A stretch of DNA of 64,000 nt, from the NCBI RefSeq assembly GCF_003063335.1, contig NZ_NERX01000008.1, forward strand, positions 92,306 through 156,305, written 5' to 3'. Source of the stretch: Limnohabitans sp. MMS-10A-192. Lineage in GTDB: Bacteria; Pseudomonadota; Gammaproteobacteria; Burkholderiales; Burkholderiaceae_C. Position 1 is the stretch's first letter. Each line of letters begins with the position of its first letter. Positions 17,425 through 27,396 of this stretch are shown piece by piece. The notes beneath the pieces are model-generated. The model was not told the DNA's origin. It worked only from the letters and a program-made list of their open reading frames with translations, and did no database searches. Both the position numbers and the translations under genes were made by a program.

Positions 17425-19656
17425 ATGACCGAACGCACCGCGATTCACAAGCTGCAAGTGGCCAATCCTTTGCTGAGCTTCATCAACGACACCCTGTTGC
17501 CCGCCACTGGCGTGGACAAGGACAAGTTCTGGGCTGGCTTTGACAGCATCGTGGCCGATTTGGCCCCCAAGAACATCGCCCTGCTGGCCGAGCGTGACCG
17601 CATCCAGACCGCCATGGACGAGTGGCACACCGCCAACCCCGGCCCCGTGCCCGCTGGCAAGGCCATGAAGGCTTACCGCAAATACCTGAGCCAAATCGGT
17701 TACCTGGTGCCCGAGCCACGCAACGCCCAAGCCACCACCGCCAACGTGGACGCTGAGTTGGCCAAGCTCGCAGGCCCCCAACTGGTGGTGCCGATCTTGA
17801 ACGCCCGCTACGCCCTGAACGCCGCCAACGCCCGTTGGGGCAGTTTGTATGACGCGCTGTACGGCACAGACGCCATCAGCGAAGCCGACGGCTGCGAAAA
17901 AGGCACGGGCTACAACCCCAAGCGCGGCGCCAAAGTCATCGACTACTGCCGCAACGTGCTCGACCGCTGCGCACCGCTGAAGACCGGCTCGCACGTGGGC
18001 AGCAAGGGCTACATCGTCAAAGCCGGCAAGCTGGTGGTGACCCTGGCCAATGGCAAAAACTCCACCTTGGCCGATGCCAAGCAATTCGTGGGTTACACCG
18101 GCGATGCCAAGGCACCTGCCTCGGTGCTGTTTGTGCACAACGGCCTGCACCTCGACCTGCAAATCAACAAGACCACTGCGATTGGCAAGACCGACCCCGC
18201 TGGCGTGTCCGACCTGATCGCTGAAAGCGCGCTGTCCACCATCCTCGACCTGGAAGATTCCGTGGCCGCTGTGGACGCCGACGACAAAGTGCTGGCCTAT
18301 GCCAACTGGCTGGGCATCTTGCAAGGCAGCCTGAGCGAAGAAGTGCAAAAGGGCGGCAAGACGTTCACCCGCACCATGAACGGTGACCGCGAGTACACCA
18401 AGCCCACAGGCAAAGGCACCGTCAAACTGCACGGTCGCTCGCTCATGTTCGTGCGCAACGTCGGTCACCTGATGACCAACCCCGCCATCCTCTACAAAGC
18501 CGCTGACGGCAGCATGAAAGAGATTCCTGAAGGCATTCTGGACGCCATGGTCACCGTGACCTGCGCCCTGGTGGACTTGCAGAAAAAGTCTTCGCACCCG
18601 CTGCGCAACAGCCGCACCGGCAGCGTCTACATCGTCAAGCCCAAGATGCACGGCCCCGCCGAAGTGGCGTTTGCCGACGAACTGTTTGGCCGCGTGGAAA
18701 AAGTCATCGGCATGAAGCCTTCCACCGTGAAGCTGGGCATCATGGACGAAGAGCGCCGCACCAGCGCCAACCTGAAAGCCTGTATCGCCGCTGCCAAGAG
18801 CCGCGTGGCCTTCATCAACACCGGCTTCCTGGACCGCACCGGCGACGAAATGCACACCTGCATGTTGGCCGGTCCTGTCATGCGCAAGGGCGACATCAAG
18901 AACAGCACCTGGCTGGGTGCCTACGAGAAGAACAACGTCAACGTGGGCCTGGCCTGCGGCCTGCGCGGACGTGCCCAGATCGGCAAAGGCATGTGGGCCA
19001 TGCCCGACCTGATGGCCGACATGCTCAAAGCCAAGATCGGTCACCCCATGGCCGGTGCCAACACCGCCTGGGTGCCCAGCCCCACCGCTGCCACGCTGCA
19101 CGCCATGCACTACCACCAAGTGGACGTGCCTGCGCTGCAAAAGCAGATGGAAAAAGCCGTGGCCAAGCAAGACCCGAAACAACTGCGCGAAGACACCCTC
19201 AACGCCTTGCTGCAGTTCCCCGTGGTGGCCAAAGACGCCGCCAACTGGTCTGAAGAAGACAAGCAAAAGGAACTCGACAACAACGCCCAAGGCATCTTGG
19301 GTTATGTGGTGCGCTGGGTGGACCAAGGCGTGGGCTGCTCCAAGGTGCCCGACATCAACGGCGTGGGCCTGATGGAAGACCGCGCCACGCTGCGCATCTC
19401 CAGCCAGCACATGGCCAACTGGTTGCACCACGGTGTCGTGACCGAAAAGCAAGTCAAAGCCACCATGGAGCGCATGGCGGCTGTGGTGGACGCGCAAAAC
19501 GCGGGCGACGTGGCTTACCAGCCCATGGCGGGCAACTTCGCCAAGTCGGCCGCCTACAAAGCCGCTTGCGATCTGGTCTTCAAGGGCAAGGCGCAACCTT
19601 CCGGTTACACCGAGCCATTGCTGCACGCTTGGCGTTTGAAGGTCAAGGCGGCCTGA
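17425..19656 (+). CDS. glcB: Malate synthase G
   Basis: 743 residues from the ATG at 17425; the open frame extends upstream, but family members begin with this kind of N-terminus ([19 protein letters not shown]) and a CCGAGG-like site precedes it. It condenses glyoxylate with acetyl-CoA to malate. Conserved blocks include [47 protein letters not shown] and the C-terminal [14 protein letters not shown] region that holds the catalytic Asp. The length is typical of the monomeric G isoform. It sits alone, divergent from a LysR gene, and ends in terminator hairpins. Confidence 0.97.
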   Translation: MTERTAIHKLQVANPLLSFINDTLLPATGVDKDKFWAGFDSIVADLAPKNIALLAERDRIQTAMDEWHTANPGPVPAGKAMKAYRKYLSQIGYLVPEPRNAQATTANVDAELAKLAGPQLVVPILNARYALNAANARWGSLYDALYGTDAISEADGCEKGTGYNPKRGAKVIDYCRNVLDRCAPLKTGSHVGSKGYIVKAGKLVVTLANGKNSTLADAKQFVGYTGDAKAPASVLFVHNGLHLDLQINKTTAIGKTDPAGVSDLIAESALSTILDLEDSVAAVDADDKVLAYANWLGILQGSLSEEVQKGGKTFTRTMNGDREYTKPTGKGTVKLHGRSLMFVRNVGHLMTNPAILYKAADGSMKEIPEGILDAMVTVTCALVDLQKKSSHPLRNSRTGSVYIVKPKMHGPAEVAFADELFGRVEKVIGMKPSTVKLGIMDEERRTSANLKACIAAAKSRVAFINTGFLDRTGDEMHTCMLAGPVMRKGDIKNSTWLGAYEKNNVNVGLACGLRGRAQIGKGMWAMPDLMADMLKAKIGHPMAGANTAWVPSPTAATLHAMHYHQVDVPALQKQMEKAVAKQDPKQLREDTLNALLQFPVVAKDAANWSEEDKQKELDNNAQGILGYVVRWVDQGVGCSKVPDINGVGLMEDRATLRISSQHMANWLHHGVVTEKQVKATMERMAAVVDAQNAGDVAYQPMAGNFAKSAAYKAACDLVFKGKAQPSGYTEPLLHAWRLKVKAA

Positions 19657-19667
19657 TCGGTCCGCTC

Positions 19668-19720
19668 ATGCCGGACGGGTTCCGGCATCTGTGAAAACGG
19701 CTCCCTCGGGAGTCGTTTTT
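19668..19720 (+). terminator. Terminator hairpins downstream of glcB
   Basis: Two consecutive hairpins: ATGCCGGA (19668-19675) with TCCGGCAT (19681-19688), then a stem of AAAACGGCTCCC (19694-19705) with GGGAGTCGTTTT (19708-19719) and one G-T pair, ending in T residues. The second is a good intrinsic terminator. The rest of 19721-19878 shows no gene or other clear signal. Confidence 0.8.
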
Positions 19721-19878
19721 CGTTGGCGCTTGAGCAGGCCATCTCCCAGACTTTGGGGCATGCATAAGCAGCCCCAAGGGCAAAAGCAGACGAGGCATGG
19801 GTTCAAATCGAAGATGCTATGGAACCTGCTGTAATAGGGTGCATGACCCCCATTTCAAACTCCACCTCCAAGGACCGC

Positions 19879-20109
19879 ATGCGCTGGATTGACCGAATCC
19901 CGCTGCTTTGGCTGGCGCTGATTGCGGTTTATCTCGCTGTCGCCCCTTTTGTGCCAGAGCCTCATCTGAGTGAGAAATGGCGCATGTTGTTTCAAGGCAC
20001 GCTGAGTCGGCCGATCGATATTTTTGATTTGTTCTTGCACACCACGCCGCTCGTGTTGTTGGCTGTGCGGCTGTGGCGCGATGCGCAGCGCCGCCAGAAC
20101 AAAAACTGA
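19879..20109 (+). CDS. Small two-helix membrane protein, unknown function
   Basis: 76 residues from the ATG at 19879, which has AAGGA just upstream; starts at 19819 and 19843 are in frame but give a less natural N-terminus. Two hydrophobic segments are visible (IPLLWLALIAVYLAVAPFV and LFLHTTPLVLLAVRLW), separated by a charged loop, with a basic tail (RDAQRRQNKN). Not assigned to a family. It stands alone between glcB and the CWC gene. Confidence 0.65.
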   Translation: MRWIDRIPLLWLALIAVYLAVAPFVPEPHLSEKWRMLFQGTLSRPIDIFDLFLHTTPLVLLAVRLWRDAQRRQNKN

Positions 20110-20186
20110 AACGCCTGTTGACCTGGCCTGGGTCCAAGGTCGCACCAAAGACCTAAACTTGATGCTTTACCGCCACCACCCTTGCC

Positions 20187-20405
20187 ATGAGCGTTTGTTC
20201 CACCGTTGACCCTTGCCTTTGCCCCCTGTGCGGGCAAGCCAACCGCTGCGCCATGGAAGCACCGGCCCATGAACAGGCGCAGGCGGCTTGCTGGTGCACC
20301 CGTGAACAATTCAGCGCGGCCTTGCTGCGGCAAATTCCAGATGCAGCCAAAGGCAAAGCTTGCATCTGCCAGGCCTGCGTCCAGAAAGCAGCGCAAGCGA
20401 CATGA
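20187..20405 (+). CDS. Cysteine-rich CWC-family small protein
   Basis: 72 residues with nine Cys, including CPLCGQANRCA near the N-terminus, the CWC triplet (ACWCTREQF) in the middle and CICQACV near the end. This matches the cysteine-rich CWC family, thought to bind metal; the function is not known. Its stop codon overlaps the start of the MFS exporter (ATGA), indicating co-translation with it. Confidence 0.85.
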   Translation: MSVCSTVDPCLCPLCGQANRCAMEAPAHEQAQAACWCTREQFSAALLRQIPDAAKGKACICQACVQKAAQAT

Positions 20406-21886
20406 GTCAAGACCCGCACAGCCTGCAGGCCCTCAAGGTCCGTTATGGCGAGCGCCACCGCTGGCTGCTGCTCTTGTCGGTGATGCTGGGCACCATGGCC
20501 TCGGTCATGTCGTCCACCATCATGAACGTGGCCATCCCCGACATGAGCCAGCATTTCACGCTGGGCCAGACGCGGGTGCAGTGGGTCAGCTCGGGCTTCA
20601 TGGTGGCCATGACCGTGTCCATGCTGACCACGCCCTGGTTGCTCTCGCGCTTTGGTTACCGCCGCACCTACGAAATTTGCATGCTCATGCTGTTGGGCGG
20701 CGGCATCGCGGGCGGCTTGGCCGACGATTACAGCTGGGTGCTGGTGGCGCGCATTGTGGAAGGCTTGGCCGCCGGTGTGGTGCAGCCGATCCCGGTGATC
20801 ATCATCATGAACGCCTTCGCCCCCGAAGAGCGCGGCCGCGCCAGTGGCCTGTTTGGTACAGGCGTGGTGTTGGCCCCTGCCATCGGCCCGAGCGTGGGCG
20901 GTTTGCTGGTCGATGCCTTTGGCTGGCGCTCCATCTTTTTCATGGTCGTACCGCTGGCGCTGGCCGCGCTGTGGCTGGCGCGGCGCTACGTGCCCACCAC
21001 CGCACCCGGCGGCGTGCAGGCCAATGCTGCCTCGGGCCGCCTGGACTGGTGGGGCCTGTTGATGGCGTTGCTGGGCACGGTGCTCTTGCTCAATGGCATG
21101 GTCACCTGGCGCGAATCGGGCACCGCGCAGGGCCTGCCTTTGCTGCTGGGCGCCGCCCTCATGGCCGCATGCTTTGTGGCTTGGCAAATGCGTTTGCAGC
21201 GGCGCTTTCAGCACCACGCCACCGGCGCACAGGCGCCCTTGATGGACTTGCGCGTGTTCACCCACCGCAGTTTCCTGATGGGGTCTTTGGTGGCCGTGAC
21301 CTATGGCACCGCGCTGTTTGGCTCCACTTATCTGCTGCCGGTGTTCATGCAAAGCGGCCTGGGTTTGTCGGCCTCGTATGTGGGCTCGGCCCTGTTGCCT
21401 GCGGGCTTCATGTTGGCCATCACCATCACCTTGGTGGGGCGCTGGGCCGACCGCACCGACAAACGGTATTTGGTGTTGGTGGGCCTGGTGCTGTTGACGT
21501 GCTCGTTTGCACTCATGAGCACGGTCGACCCGGACCGGGGCTTGCTGGCCCTGTGGTTGTGGACCATCGTGGGCCGCATCGGCCTGGGCTTCATCTTGCC
21601 TTCGCTCAACCTCGGGGCCATGCAAGGCATCCCGGCGCACCTGATCCCGCAGGGGGCCAGTGTGGTCAATTTTTTGCGCATGCTCGGCGGCGCAGCCGGT
21701 GTCAGCCTGTGCGCCATCGTGCTGGAGTGGCGGCTGGGCGCCATGGGCGTGGCTTTGCTCGGCGCTGGCGATGCCCATGCCCGCTTGCAGGCCTTCCACC
21801 ACACCTTCTGGTTTTTGGCGGTGCTCACCGCGCTGGCCATCATCCCGGCCTGGCTCATGTCCGCGCCCGCCCACAAGAAAGACTGA
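20402..21886 (+). CDS. DHA2-family MFS multidrug transporter (EmrB/QacA type)
   Basis: 494 residues from the ATG overlapping the CWC stop. About 14 transmembrane helices are visible. Near the N-terminus the family motif region reads SSTIMNVAIPDMSQHF, then VQWVSSGFMVAMTVSM and LSRFGYRR (motif A), and GLFGTGVVLAPAIGPSVGGLL matches the antiporter motif C. Proteins of this type export drugs or metabolites using proton antiport. No membrane fusion partner gene is adjacent. It precedes the amidotransferase by 3 bases, so the three genes are probably one operon. The substrate is unknown. Confidence 0.92.
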   Translation: MSQDPHSLQALKVRYGERHRWLLLLSVMLGTMASVMSSTIMNVAIPDMSQHFTLGQTRVQWVSSGFMVAMTVSMLTTPWLLSRFGYRRTYEICMLMLLGGGIAGGLADDYSWVLVARIVEGLAAGVVQPIPVIIIMNAFAPEERGRASGLFGTGVVLAPAIGPSVGGLLVDAFGWRSIFFMVVPLALAALWLARRYVPTTAPGGVQANAASGRLDWWGLLMALLGTVLLLNGMVTWRESGTAQGLPLLLGAALMAACFVAWQMRLQRRFQHHATGAQAPLMDLRVFTHRSFLMGSLVAVTYGTALFGSTYLLPVFMQSGLGLSASYVGSALLPAGFMLAITITLVGRWADRTDKRYLVLVGLVLLTCSFALMSTVDPDRGLLALWLWTIVGRIGLGFILPSLNLGAMQGIPAHLIPQGASVVNFLRMLGGAAGVSLCAIVLEWRLGAMGVALLGAGDAHARLQAFHHTFWFLAVLTALAIIPAWLMSAPAHKKD

Positions 21887-21889
21887 CCC

Positions 21890-22657
21890 ATGTGCCAACT
21901 GCTCGGCATGAACTGCAACACCCCGACCGATGTGACCTTCAGCTTCAGCGGCTTTGCGCAGCGCGGCGGCGTGACCGACCACCACAGCGACGGCTGGGGC
22001 ATCGCGTTTTTTGAAGGGCGCGGCGTGCGCCACATGGTGGACCACCAAAGCGCCAGCACCTCGCCGGTGGCCGAGCTGGTGCGCCGCTACCCGATCAAAA
22101 GCACCAACGTCATCGCCCACATCCGCAAAGCCACGCAAGGCGAGGTGAGCCTGGAAAACTGCCACCCCTTTGTGCGCGAACTGTGGGGTCGCTACTGGGT
22201 GTTTGCGCACAACGGCAACCTGGTCAATTTCGAGCCGCGCCTGCACGGCAACTTCAAACCCGTGGGCCAGACCGACAGCGAGCGCGCCTTTTGCTGGCTC
22301 ATGCAAGAGCTGGCCAAGTCACACGCCAGCGTGCCCAGCGTGCAAGAGCTGTCGCTCACGCTGCGCGAACTGGTGCCGCACATCGCCAAGCACGGCACCT
22401 TCAACTTTTTGCTGTCCAACGGCCAGGCCTTGTGGGCGCATGCCAGCACGCAGCTGCACTATGTGCTGCGCCGCCACCCCTTCAGCCAAGCCACCTTGAG
22501 CGACGAAGACCTGAGCGTGAACTTTGCCGAACACACCCGCGAGACCGACCGCGTGGCCGTGGTCGTTACGCAGCCACTGACCACCAACGAGGCATGGGTG
22601 GCCTTCGAGCCGGGACGGGTTTACACGTTTGAAGACGGTGACGTGTCTGGCACTTGA
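21890..22657 (+). CDS. Class II glutamine amidotransferase (YafJ-like)
   Basis: 255 residues. The protein starts Met-Cys, and Cys2 is the N-terminal nucleophile of class II (Ntn) amidotransferases after Met removal. Conserved blocks are RGGVTDHHSDGWGIAFF, IAHIRKATQGEV and WVFAHNGNLVNF, as in YafJ/EgtC-like proteins. It would hydrolyse glutamine or a gamma-glutamyl compound; the acceptor is not known. It is convergent with the TolC-like gene of secretion system 2. Confidence 0.92.
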   Translation: MCQLLGMNCNTPTDVTFSFSGFAQRGGVTDHHSDGWGIAFFEGRGVRHMVDHQSASTSPVAELVRRYPIKSTNVIAHIRKATQGEVSLENCHPFVRELWGRYWVFAHNGNLVNFEPRLHGNFKPVGQTDSERAFCWLMQELAKSHASVPSVQELSLTLRELVPHIAKHGTFNFLLSNGQALWAHASTQLHYVLRRHPFSQATLSDEDLSVNFAEHTRETDRVAVVVTQPLTTNEAWVAFEPGRVYTFEDGDVSGT

Positions 22658-22686
22658 GCCGTGCCCTCCCTGTGGACCTTGCGACT

Positions 22687-24030
22687 TCATCGAAAGTACG
22701 CGGCAATCTGCTCCATGTCTTGTTCGTCAACCAGTCCGGTGTGTGCTTTGATACGCAGCCAAGCTTGCAAATAACTCAGGCGTGCTTGTGCTTGATCTTT
22801 CTTGACCGTATGCAGTTGCTGCATCGCATTGAGCAAGTCTGCATTGACGCGTTGTCCGCCCGTGATGCTTTTTCGAACGGCGATGACCAGGTTCTCCGCG
22901 GAATCCACCGCTTCTTTCAACGCTTCGATCCGCGTCCCACCCGTTCGGATTTGATTGAATTGCTTGCGCAAATCCACCATCACCTCATTGATCTTGGCGT
23001 TGAGCAAAGCCTGTGATTTTTCGTAGTTGGCTGCTGTTTGTTGCGATGTCGCAGAAACAGCCCCGCCACTGTACAAAGGCAGGGTCAATTGCACCCCTGT
23101 ACTTTGATTGTTCAGCCGCTGATTGATCGTATTGACAGTCTCTGACAGGCTGCGGCTGACGCTGGCGACGAGATCCAGTCGCGGCAAATGTCCTGCACGG
23201 CTTCGCTCCATGTCTTGTCGGGCGGCCTCCATCGCATGACGCAGGGCCCGAATGTCGGGGTTGTTGTCGTGTGCCAGTTGTTGCCATTCTTCGATCGTTG
23301 CAGGCAGCAGCGGCCGTAATGTGAAGTCTTGCCTTGGGCCGCGCATGTTTTCAAATTCAGAACGAACTTCATCACCGGCTATGCCCTCAAGCTGTCGCTG
23401 TGCAAAGTCCAGCGATGCTTGTGCTTCCAAAAACTGGGCCTCTGAAATCAGATACCGAGAGCGTGTCTCCAGAACATCGGTGCGTGTGCTCTCGCCTTTT
23501 TTCCACATGGCCTCATTGGCCTTCATCACTTCGCGCAAAGAATTCAATTCAGCCTGAGTCAGCGCCACCTGCTCTTTGGTAAACAGCACATTGGCGTAAG
23601 CCTCCATCAGTCGAATGGCCAGGGCATTGGCTTGAACATCAAAAGTCGCCAGGCTTTGGCTCGTCTGAGCTACGCCTTGTCTGTAGCGTGCCAAACCCTC
23701 GAAATTCACCAAAGGCTGACGCAGGGAAAGCACGTTCGACTGGCTTCTGTAGTCGGGGCTGTCTGTGACCGATTTGCCCAAAATGTCCTGTGTTCGGGTC
23801 AATTTGTTTTGACTGTCGCTGTATGACCACTGAAGGACCGGCAGCAAATTGGACCGGCCAATTTCTTGGTATTGCAGGCCGGCATCACGTTCACGCAAAG
23901 CCGCTTGAAATTGCGCGTCGTTTTGCAAAGCCGCTTGATATGCACGCACCAAATCGAGTGACCATGCAGAGCACGTCGCGGCCATGCCTATGAAAGCAGC
24001 CGAGGCTAAAAAGGTTTTCCTCATGCTCAC
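22687..24030 (-). CDS. TolC-family outer membrane channel, system 2
   Basis: 447 residues. A signal peptide covers about residues 1-22 (MSMRKTFLASAAFIGMAATC..., end near SAWS). The body shows the duplicated TolC pattern, with DLVRAYQAALQNDAQFQAAL at the start of the first repeat and long Gln/Ala-rich helices. The start overlaps the HlyD gene stop by 4 bases. It is the third gene of a complete type I secretion operon divergent from the 22-kb giant gene. Confidence 0.94.
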   Translation of the reverse strand: MSMRKTFLASAAFIGMAATCSAWSLDLVRAYQAALQNDAQFQAALRERDAGLQYQEIGRSNLLPVLQWSYSDSQNKLTRTQDILGKSVTDSPDYRSQSNVLSLRQPLVNFEGLARYRQGVAQTSQSLATFDVQANALAIRLMEAYANVLFTKEQVALTQAELNSLREVMKANEAMWKKGESTRTDVLETRSRYLISEAQFLEAQASLDFAQRQLEGIAGDEVRSEFENMRGPRQDFTLRPLLPATIEEWQQLAHDNNPDIRALRHAMEAARQDMERSRAGHLPRLDLVASVSRSLSETVNTINQRLNNQSTGVQLTLPLYSGGAVSATSQQTAANYEKSQALLNAKINEVMVDLRKQFNQIRTGGTRIEALKEAVDSAENLVIAVRKSITGGQRVNADLLNAMQQLHTVKKDQAQARLSYLQAWLRIKAHTGLVDEQDMEQIAAYFR

Positions 24031-25394
24031 TCCTCACGCAGCGCAGAGTGAACGCGGTCCAAAATGGGGCGGATCAAGTAATTGAGCATCGTACGCTCGC
24101 CGGTCTTGACGAATACCTCAACCGGCATGCCGGGACGAACTTTTTCATCCCGCAAACGAACGATGCCTGCGGCGGTCGCCTCGGCATACAACTTGAAGTA
24201 AGGCGCGCCGGTTTTTTCATCCGTCAATCGGTCTGCGGAAACCTTCGTGACAACGCCAGCGATGTGAGGCGTCTTGCGCTGGTTGAAAGCAGTGAACATC
24301 AGCTCAACAGGCAATTCGGGTTTGACCTTGTCTATCAGATGGACAGGCACCTGGCCTTCAATTTCCAAACGTGCATCTTGAGGAACCACATCCATGATGC
24401 GAAAGCCAGGGCTGATGACTGCGCCAGGGGTGAACACTGACAAGGCCACAACAGCGCCATCTGCAGGAGACTTCACCTCGGTGTTGCTCAAAGCGAAATC
24501 GGCTGCAGCCAGGCGCTGGGCAGCACTTTCGGTGTCGCGTTGAATCTCGGTCAACTGCGATCGGACCTCTTTCTTGTATTCCTGCAGGCGCTGTTCCTTG
24601 CGCATGGTGACTTCCTGGATTTGCTTTTCCAGGCGACCAATGTTGCCAGTATCCTCGGCCAACGCGCCTTTGAGTTGAGCACTCTGCCGATCCAGTTCCA
24701 GCATCCGGTTGCGCGGCACATAGCCTTCGCTGGCCAATTCACGCATGTTGTTCAACTGCTCGTCCATCGTGATCAGTTGGCTGCGTTTTTCCTGGCGCGA
24801 TTGCAGCAGGCCCTTGAGTTGAAATTCAACACCCTGAATCGATTGATCCATGCTGGCCAGTTCGCTTTGCAGCGCCGCGCGGCGGCTGGCAAACAACTGC
24901 AATTGCAACTGCAGCAGGCTCGGCACACGGGGGTCGGCTTTGCTGGTGGCATCGCTGATCAGCATGTCTGGAAATTTAACGGCCGCAGCGCCCGTGTCTT
25001 CTGCTTTCAGCCGTGCCTCCATGGCGCGCCCTGTCAGCACCTGAAAGCGCATCATCTCCGCATCTGCTCGAGCTTGTGTCACATTCATGCGGGCCAGCAC
25101 TTGGCCCACCTTGACCACATCGCCTTCACGCACCAGCACTTCGTCGACGATGCCCCCGGTCGGATGCTGCACAGACTTGCGGTTGCCAGCCACGATCACC
25201 GTGCCTTGCACTTGCACACCTTGGTCAAGCGGAGCTATGGCCATCCAGCCCAGAGAGCCCAGAACGCCAGCCAGCACAATGATCCAGCCCCAGCGGCTGT
25301 AACTGCGTTCATCCAGAGGGCCGCCCGGCTCGGGTTTGGGGTTCACATCGGTCACTTCTGTGGCAGTAGGATTCGTCGGCATATTCATCTTCAT
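24027..25394 (-). CDS. HlyD-family type I secretion adaptor, system 2
   Basis: 455 residues. A transmembrane helix lies at about residues 33-52 (WGWIIVLAGVLGSLGWMAI), then the first lipoyl half (VQGTVIVAGNRKSVQHPTGGIVDEVLVREGD), a coiled coil of about 200 residues, the second half (VKSPADGAVVALSVFTPGAV) and the C-terminal barrel ending with KTGERTMLNYLIRPI, a typical PrtE/HlyD ending. Overlaps the ABC gene and the TolC gene by 4 bases on either side. Confidence 0.95.
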   Translation of the reverse strand: MKMNMPTNPTATEVTDVNPKPEPGGPLDERSYSRWGWIIVLAGVLGSLGWMAIAPLDQGVQVQGTVIVAGNRKSVQHPTGGIVDEVLVREGDVVKVGQVLARMNVTQARADAEMMRFQVLTGRAMEARLKAEDTGAAAVKFPDMLISDATSKADPRVPSLLQLQLQLFASRRAALQSELASMDQSIQGVEFQLKGLLQSRQEKRSQLITMDEQLNNMRELASEGYVPRNRMLELDRQSAQLKGALAEDTGNIGRLEKQIQEVTMRKEQRLQEYKKEVRSQLTEIQRDTESAAQRLAAADFALSNTEVKSPADGAVVALSVFTPGAVISPGFRIMDVVPQDARLEIEGQVPVHLIDKVKPELPVELMFTAFNQRKTPHIAGVVTKVSADRLTDEKTGAPYFKLYAEATAAGIVRLRDEKVRPGMPVEVFVKTGERTMLNYLIRPILDRVHSALREE

Positions 25395-27127
25395 TGACCC
25401 TCTTGAGGCGCGGCTGGTGCTGCGCTGGCCTGTGCTTGTTGCTGTGCTTTGGCCATGGCTTCCATGACCTGTTGCGTCGGGCCGAAAGCCTGCATCTGAC
25501 CGTCACGGATGAACGCCAGCTTGGTGCTCAATGCCAGCACATTGGCGCGGTGCGAAATCAGCACCACCGTGCGTTTGTTTTCACGCAACCATTGCAAAGT
25601 TCGGCCCAAGGCGATGTCGCCGGCTTCGTCCAGATTCGAGTTCGGTTCGTCCAGCACAATCACAGGCGGTTGGCCATACAGGGCCCGAGCCAAGCCAATG
25701 CGCTGGCGTTGACCTGCCGAAAGACTGGCGCCATCGTCAGTCAACTCGGTGTCGTAACCTTTGGGGAAGCGCAAAATCATCTCGTGCACACCCGCCTGCT
25801 GTGCTGCCGCAATCACCTGTGTCGGATCGGTTTGGCCAAAGCGAGCGATGTTCTCGCCCACGGTGCCTGCGAACAACTCAATGTCTTGCGGCAGATAGCC
25901 CAAGTAGGGGCCCAACAAATCCTTGTTCCACTGATGTATGTCGGCGCCATCCAAACGCACCTTGCCTAACTGAGGAGCCCACACGCCCACCAGTAGGCGT
26001 GCCAATGTGGACTTGCCCGAACCGCTGGGGCCAATCACCGCCAGCACATCGCCAGGCTCTAGGGCCATCGATACATTGTTCAGAACCGCCTGGCGTGTGC
26101 CGGGTGGGCCTGCAGTGACAGATTCCACGGACACTTTGCCCAGCGGTGCGGGCAATGGCATGCCAGTTTCTCTGGGAGGGTTGGCATCCAGCAAAGCCAC
26201 CAGGCGTTCGCTCGCACTGCGCACGCCCGACCACTGTCGCCATACATTGATCAGCAATTCCACGGGCCCGAGCACTTTGCCCATCAAGATGGAGCCGGCA
26301 ATCATCATGCCCGGACTCATCTCGCCAATGATGACCAAGTAGGCCCCCAAACCCAAGACCAGCGATTGCACTGACAAACGAACGAACCGGGTGGTCGCGC
26401 TGATCGTTCCCAGCTTTTCACTGACCTCTGCGTGCTGGTTCAAAAACTTCTCGTGCACCGCGTACCAGCGTGCGCGCAAACTGGGCAGCATGCCCATTGC
26501 CTCGATCACCTCGGCATTGCGCAAGGTGTTGGTGGCCATGTTGCTGGACTGCACCTGCAGTTTGCTGGTCTCGCTCAATGGCGTGTGCGATACACGTTCG
26601 TTGATCACTGCCAAAACCACCAACACGGCTGCACCACACAGAGCGAATACACCCACCCATACGTCAAAAATGAACAAGACGACCAGGTAGATCGGGAACC
26701 ATGGCACATCCATGAAGGCAAACAGGCCGTTGCCCGTGACGAATTGCCGGATGGTGGCCAGATCGTTGAGTGACTGGCCCGCAGGTGATCCGACCTTTTT
26801 CAGGTTTTGCTCAAACGCAGCGGTATAGATCCGTTTGTTCAGTTCCAGATCAATCTTTGATCCGATCCGGATCACCATCAGGCTGCGCACGTACTCCAGA
26901 GCGCTGATGAATATAAAAAAGAACAGCATCAGCAAAGTCAGCATCAACAAAGTCATTTGATTGCCGCTGGGCAAGGCTCTGTCGTAAACCTGCAACATGT
27001 AAATCGACGGCGTCAGCATCAGCAAATTGATCACCATGCTGAAGACCACCACTGTGCGCAACACACCTTTTTGGGCTTTGAGTGCCTCGCCTATCTCGCC
27101 CTTGCGAAGCTTTTCAAACACTGTCAT
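25391..27127 (-). CDS. Type I secretion ABC exporter (PrtD-like), system 2
   Basis: 578 residues with no C39-like N-terminal domain, like the PrtD/AprD exporters. The membrane domain covers about residues 20-310, followed by an ATPase domain with Walker A GPSGSGKST, signature LSAGQRQRIGLARAL and Walker B PVIVLDEPNSNLD. A GAGGAT ribosome site precedes the start. First gene of the operon; the giant protein gene starts 569 bases away in the opposite direction and is the obvious candidate substrate. Confidence 0.95.
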   Translation of the reverse strand: MTVFEKLRKGEIGEALKAQKGVLRTVVVFSMVINLLMLTPSIYMLQVYDRALPSGNQMTLLMLTLLMLFFFIFISALEYVRSLMVIRIGSKIDLELNKRIYTAAFEQNLKKVGSPAGQSLNDLATIRQFVTGNGLFAFMDVPWFPIYLVVLFIFDVWVGVFALCGAAVLVVLAVINERVSHTPLSETSKLQVQSSNMATNTLRNAEVIEAMGMLPSLRARWYAVHEKFLNQHAEVSEKLGTISATTRFVRLSVQSLVLGLGAYLVIIGEMSPGMMIAGSILMGKVLGPVELLINVWRQWSGVRSASERLVALLDANPPRETGMPLPAPLGKVSVESVTAGPPGTRQAVLNNVSMALEPGDVLAVIGPSGSGKSTLARLLVGVWAPQLGKVRLDGADIHQWNKDLLGPYLGYLPQDIELFAGTVGENIARFGQTDPTQVIAAAQQAGVHEMILRFPKGYDTELTDDGASLSAGQRQRIGLARALYGQPPVIVLDEPNSNLDEAGDIALGRTLQWLRENKRTVVLISHRANVLALSTKLAFIRDGQMQAFGPTQQVMEAMAKAQQQAQASAAPAAPQEGQ

Positions 27128-27396
27128 TGGATCCTCATTTTCGAAACATCATTCGTTGAAATCAAAATACTTTTATTTTGTTAATTTAGTATTTAAATTT
27201 GTTTAAATGGTAATTTGATGATTGATTTTTACTGCTTTCGTTAAAATTTAATCATAAATGTGTAAATTCATTCCGTTAATTCTAGATCAAAATTGTCAAA
27301 GTGTGGCATAAATTCGCAAAAATAATGTAAAGTGTTATTGTCGCTTGAAGTATTAAACATGCTAATATGATATGGATAACGTTAAAGAAGAGAAAA
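27128..27396. promoter_or_regulatory. AT-rich divergent promoter region between secretion system 2 and the giant protein gene
   Basis: This stretch is far richer in A and T than its flanks, with long A/T runs (27165-27260) and many TTTAA and AATTT blocks that would suit curved DNA or a nucleoid protein such as H-NS. It must hold the promoters for both directions. On the plus strand a TAATAT/TATGAT-like -10 lies near 27363-27370, with TTGTCG or TTGAAG upstream at unideal spacing. No exact start site is claimed. Confidence 0.5.

Noticed and set aside
17407..19626. 739-residue minus-strand open frame across glcB
   Set aside because: It is the reverse-frame shadow of a certain gene with strong GC codon bias; composition is His-, Gly- and Val-rich without any motif.
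19800..19822. tRNA T-loop-like sequence GGTTCAAATC
   Set aside because: No acceptor stem, D-arm or anticodon arm can be built around it.
20153..22306. 717-residue minus-strand open frame across the MFS and amidotransferase genes
   Set aside because: It overlaps three well-supported plus-strand genes and shows only shadow composition (His, Gln and Ala).
27301..27317. Sigma-54-like promoter before the giant gene (TGGCATAAATTCGCA)
   Set aside because: The GG and GC elements are 9 bases apart instead of 10, and the match to TTGC is poor; rpoN in the window made it tempting but the spacing argues against it.
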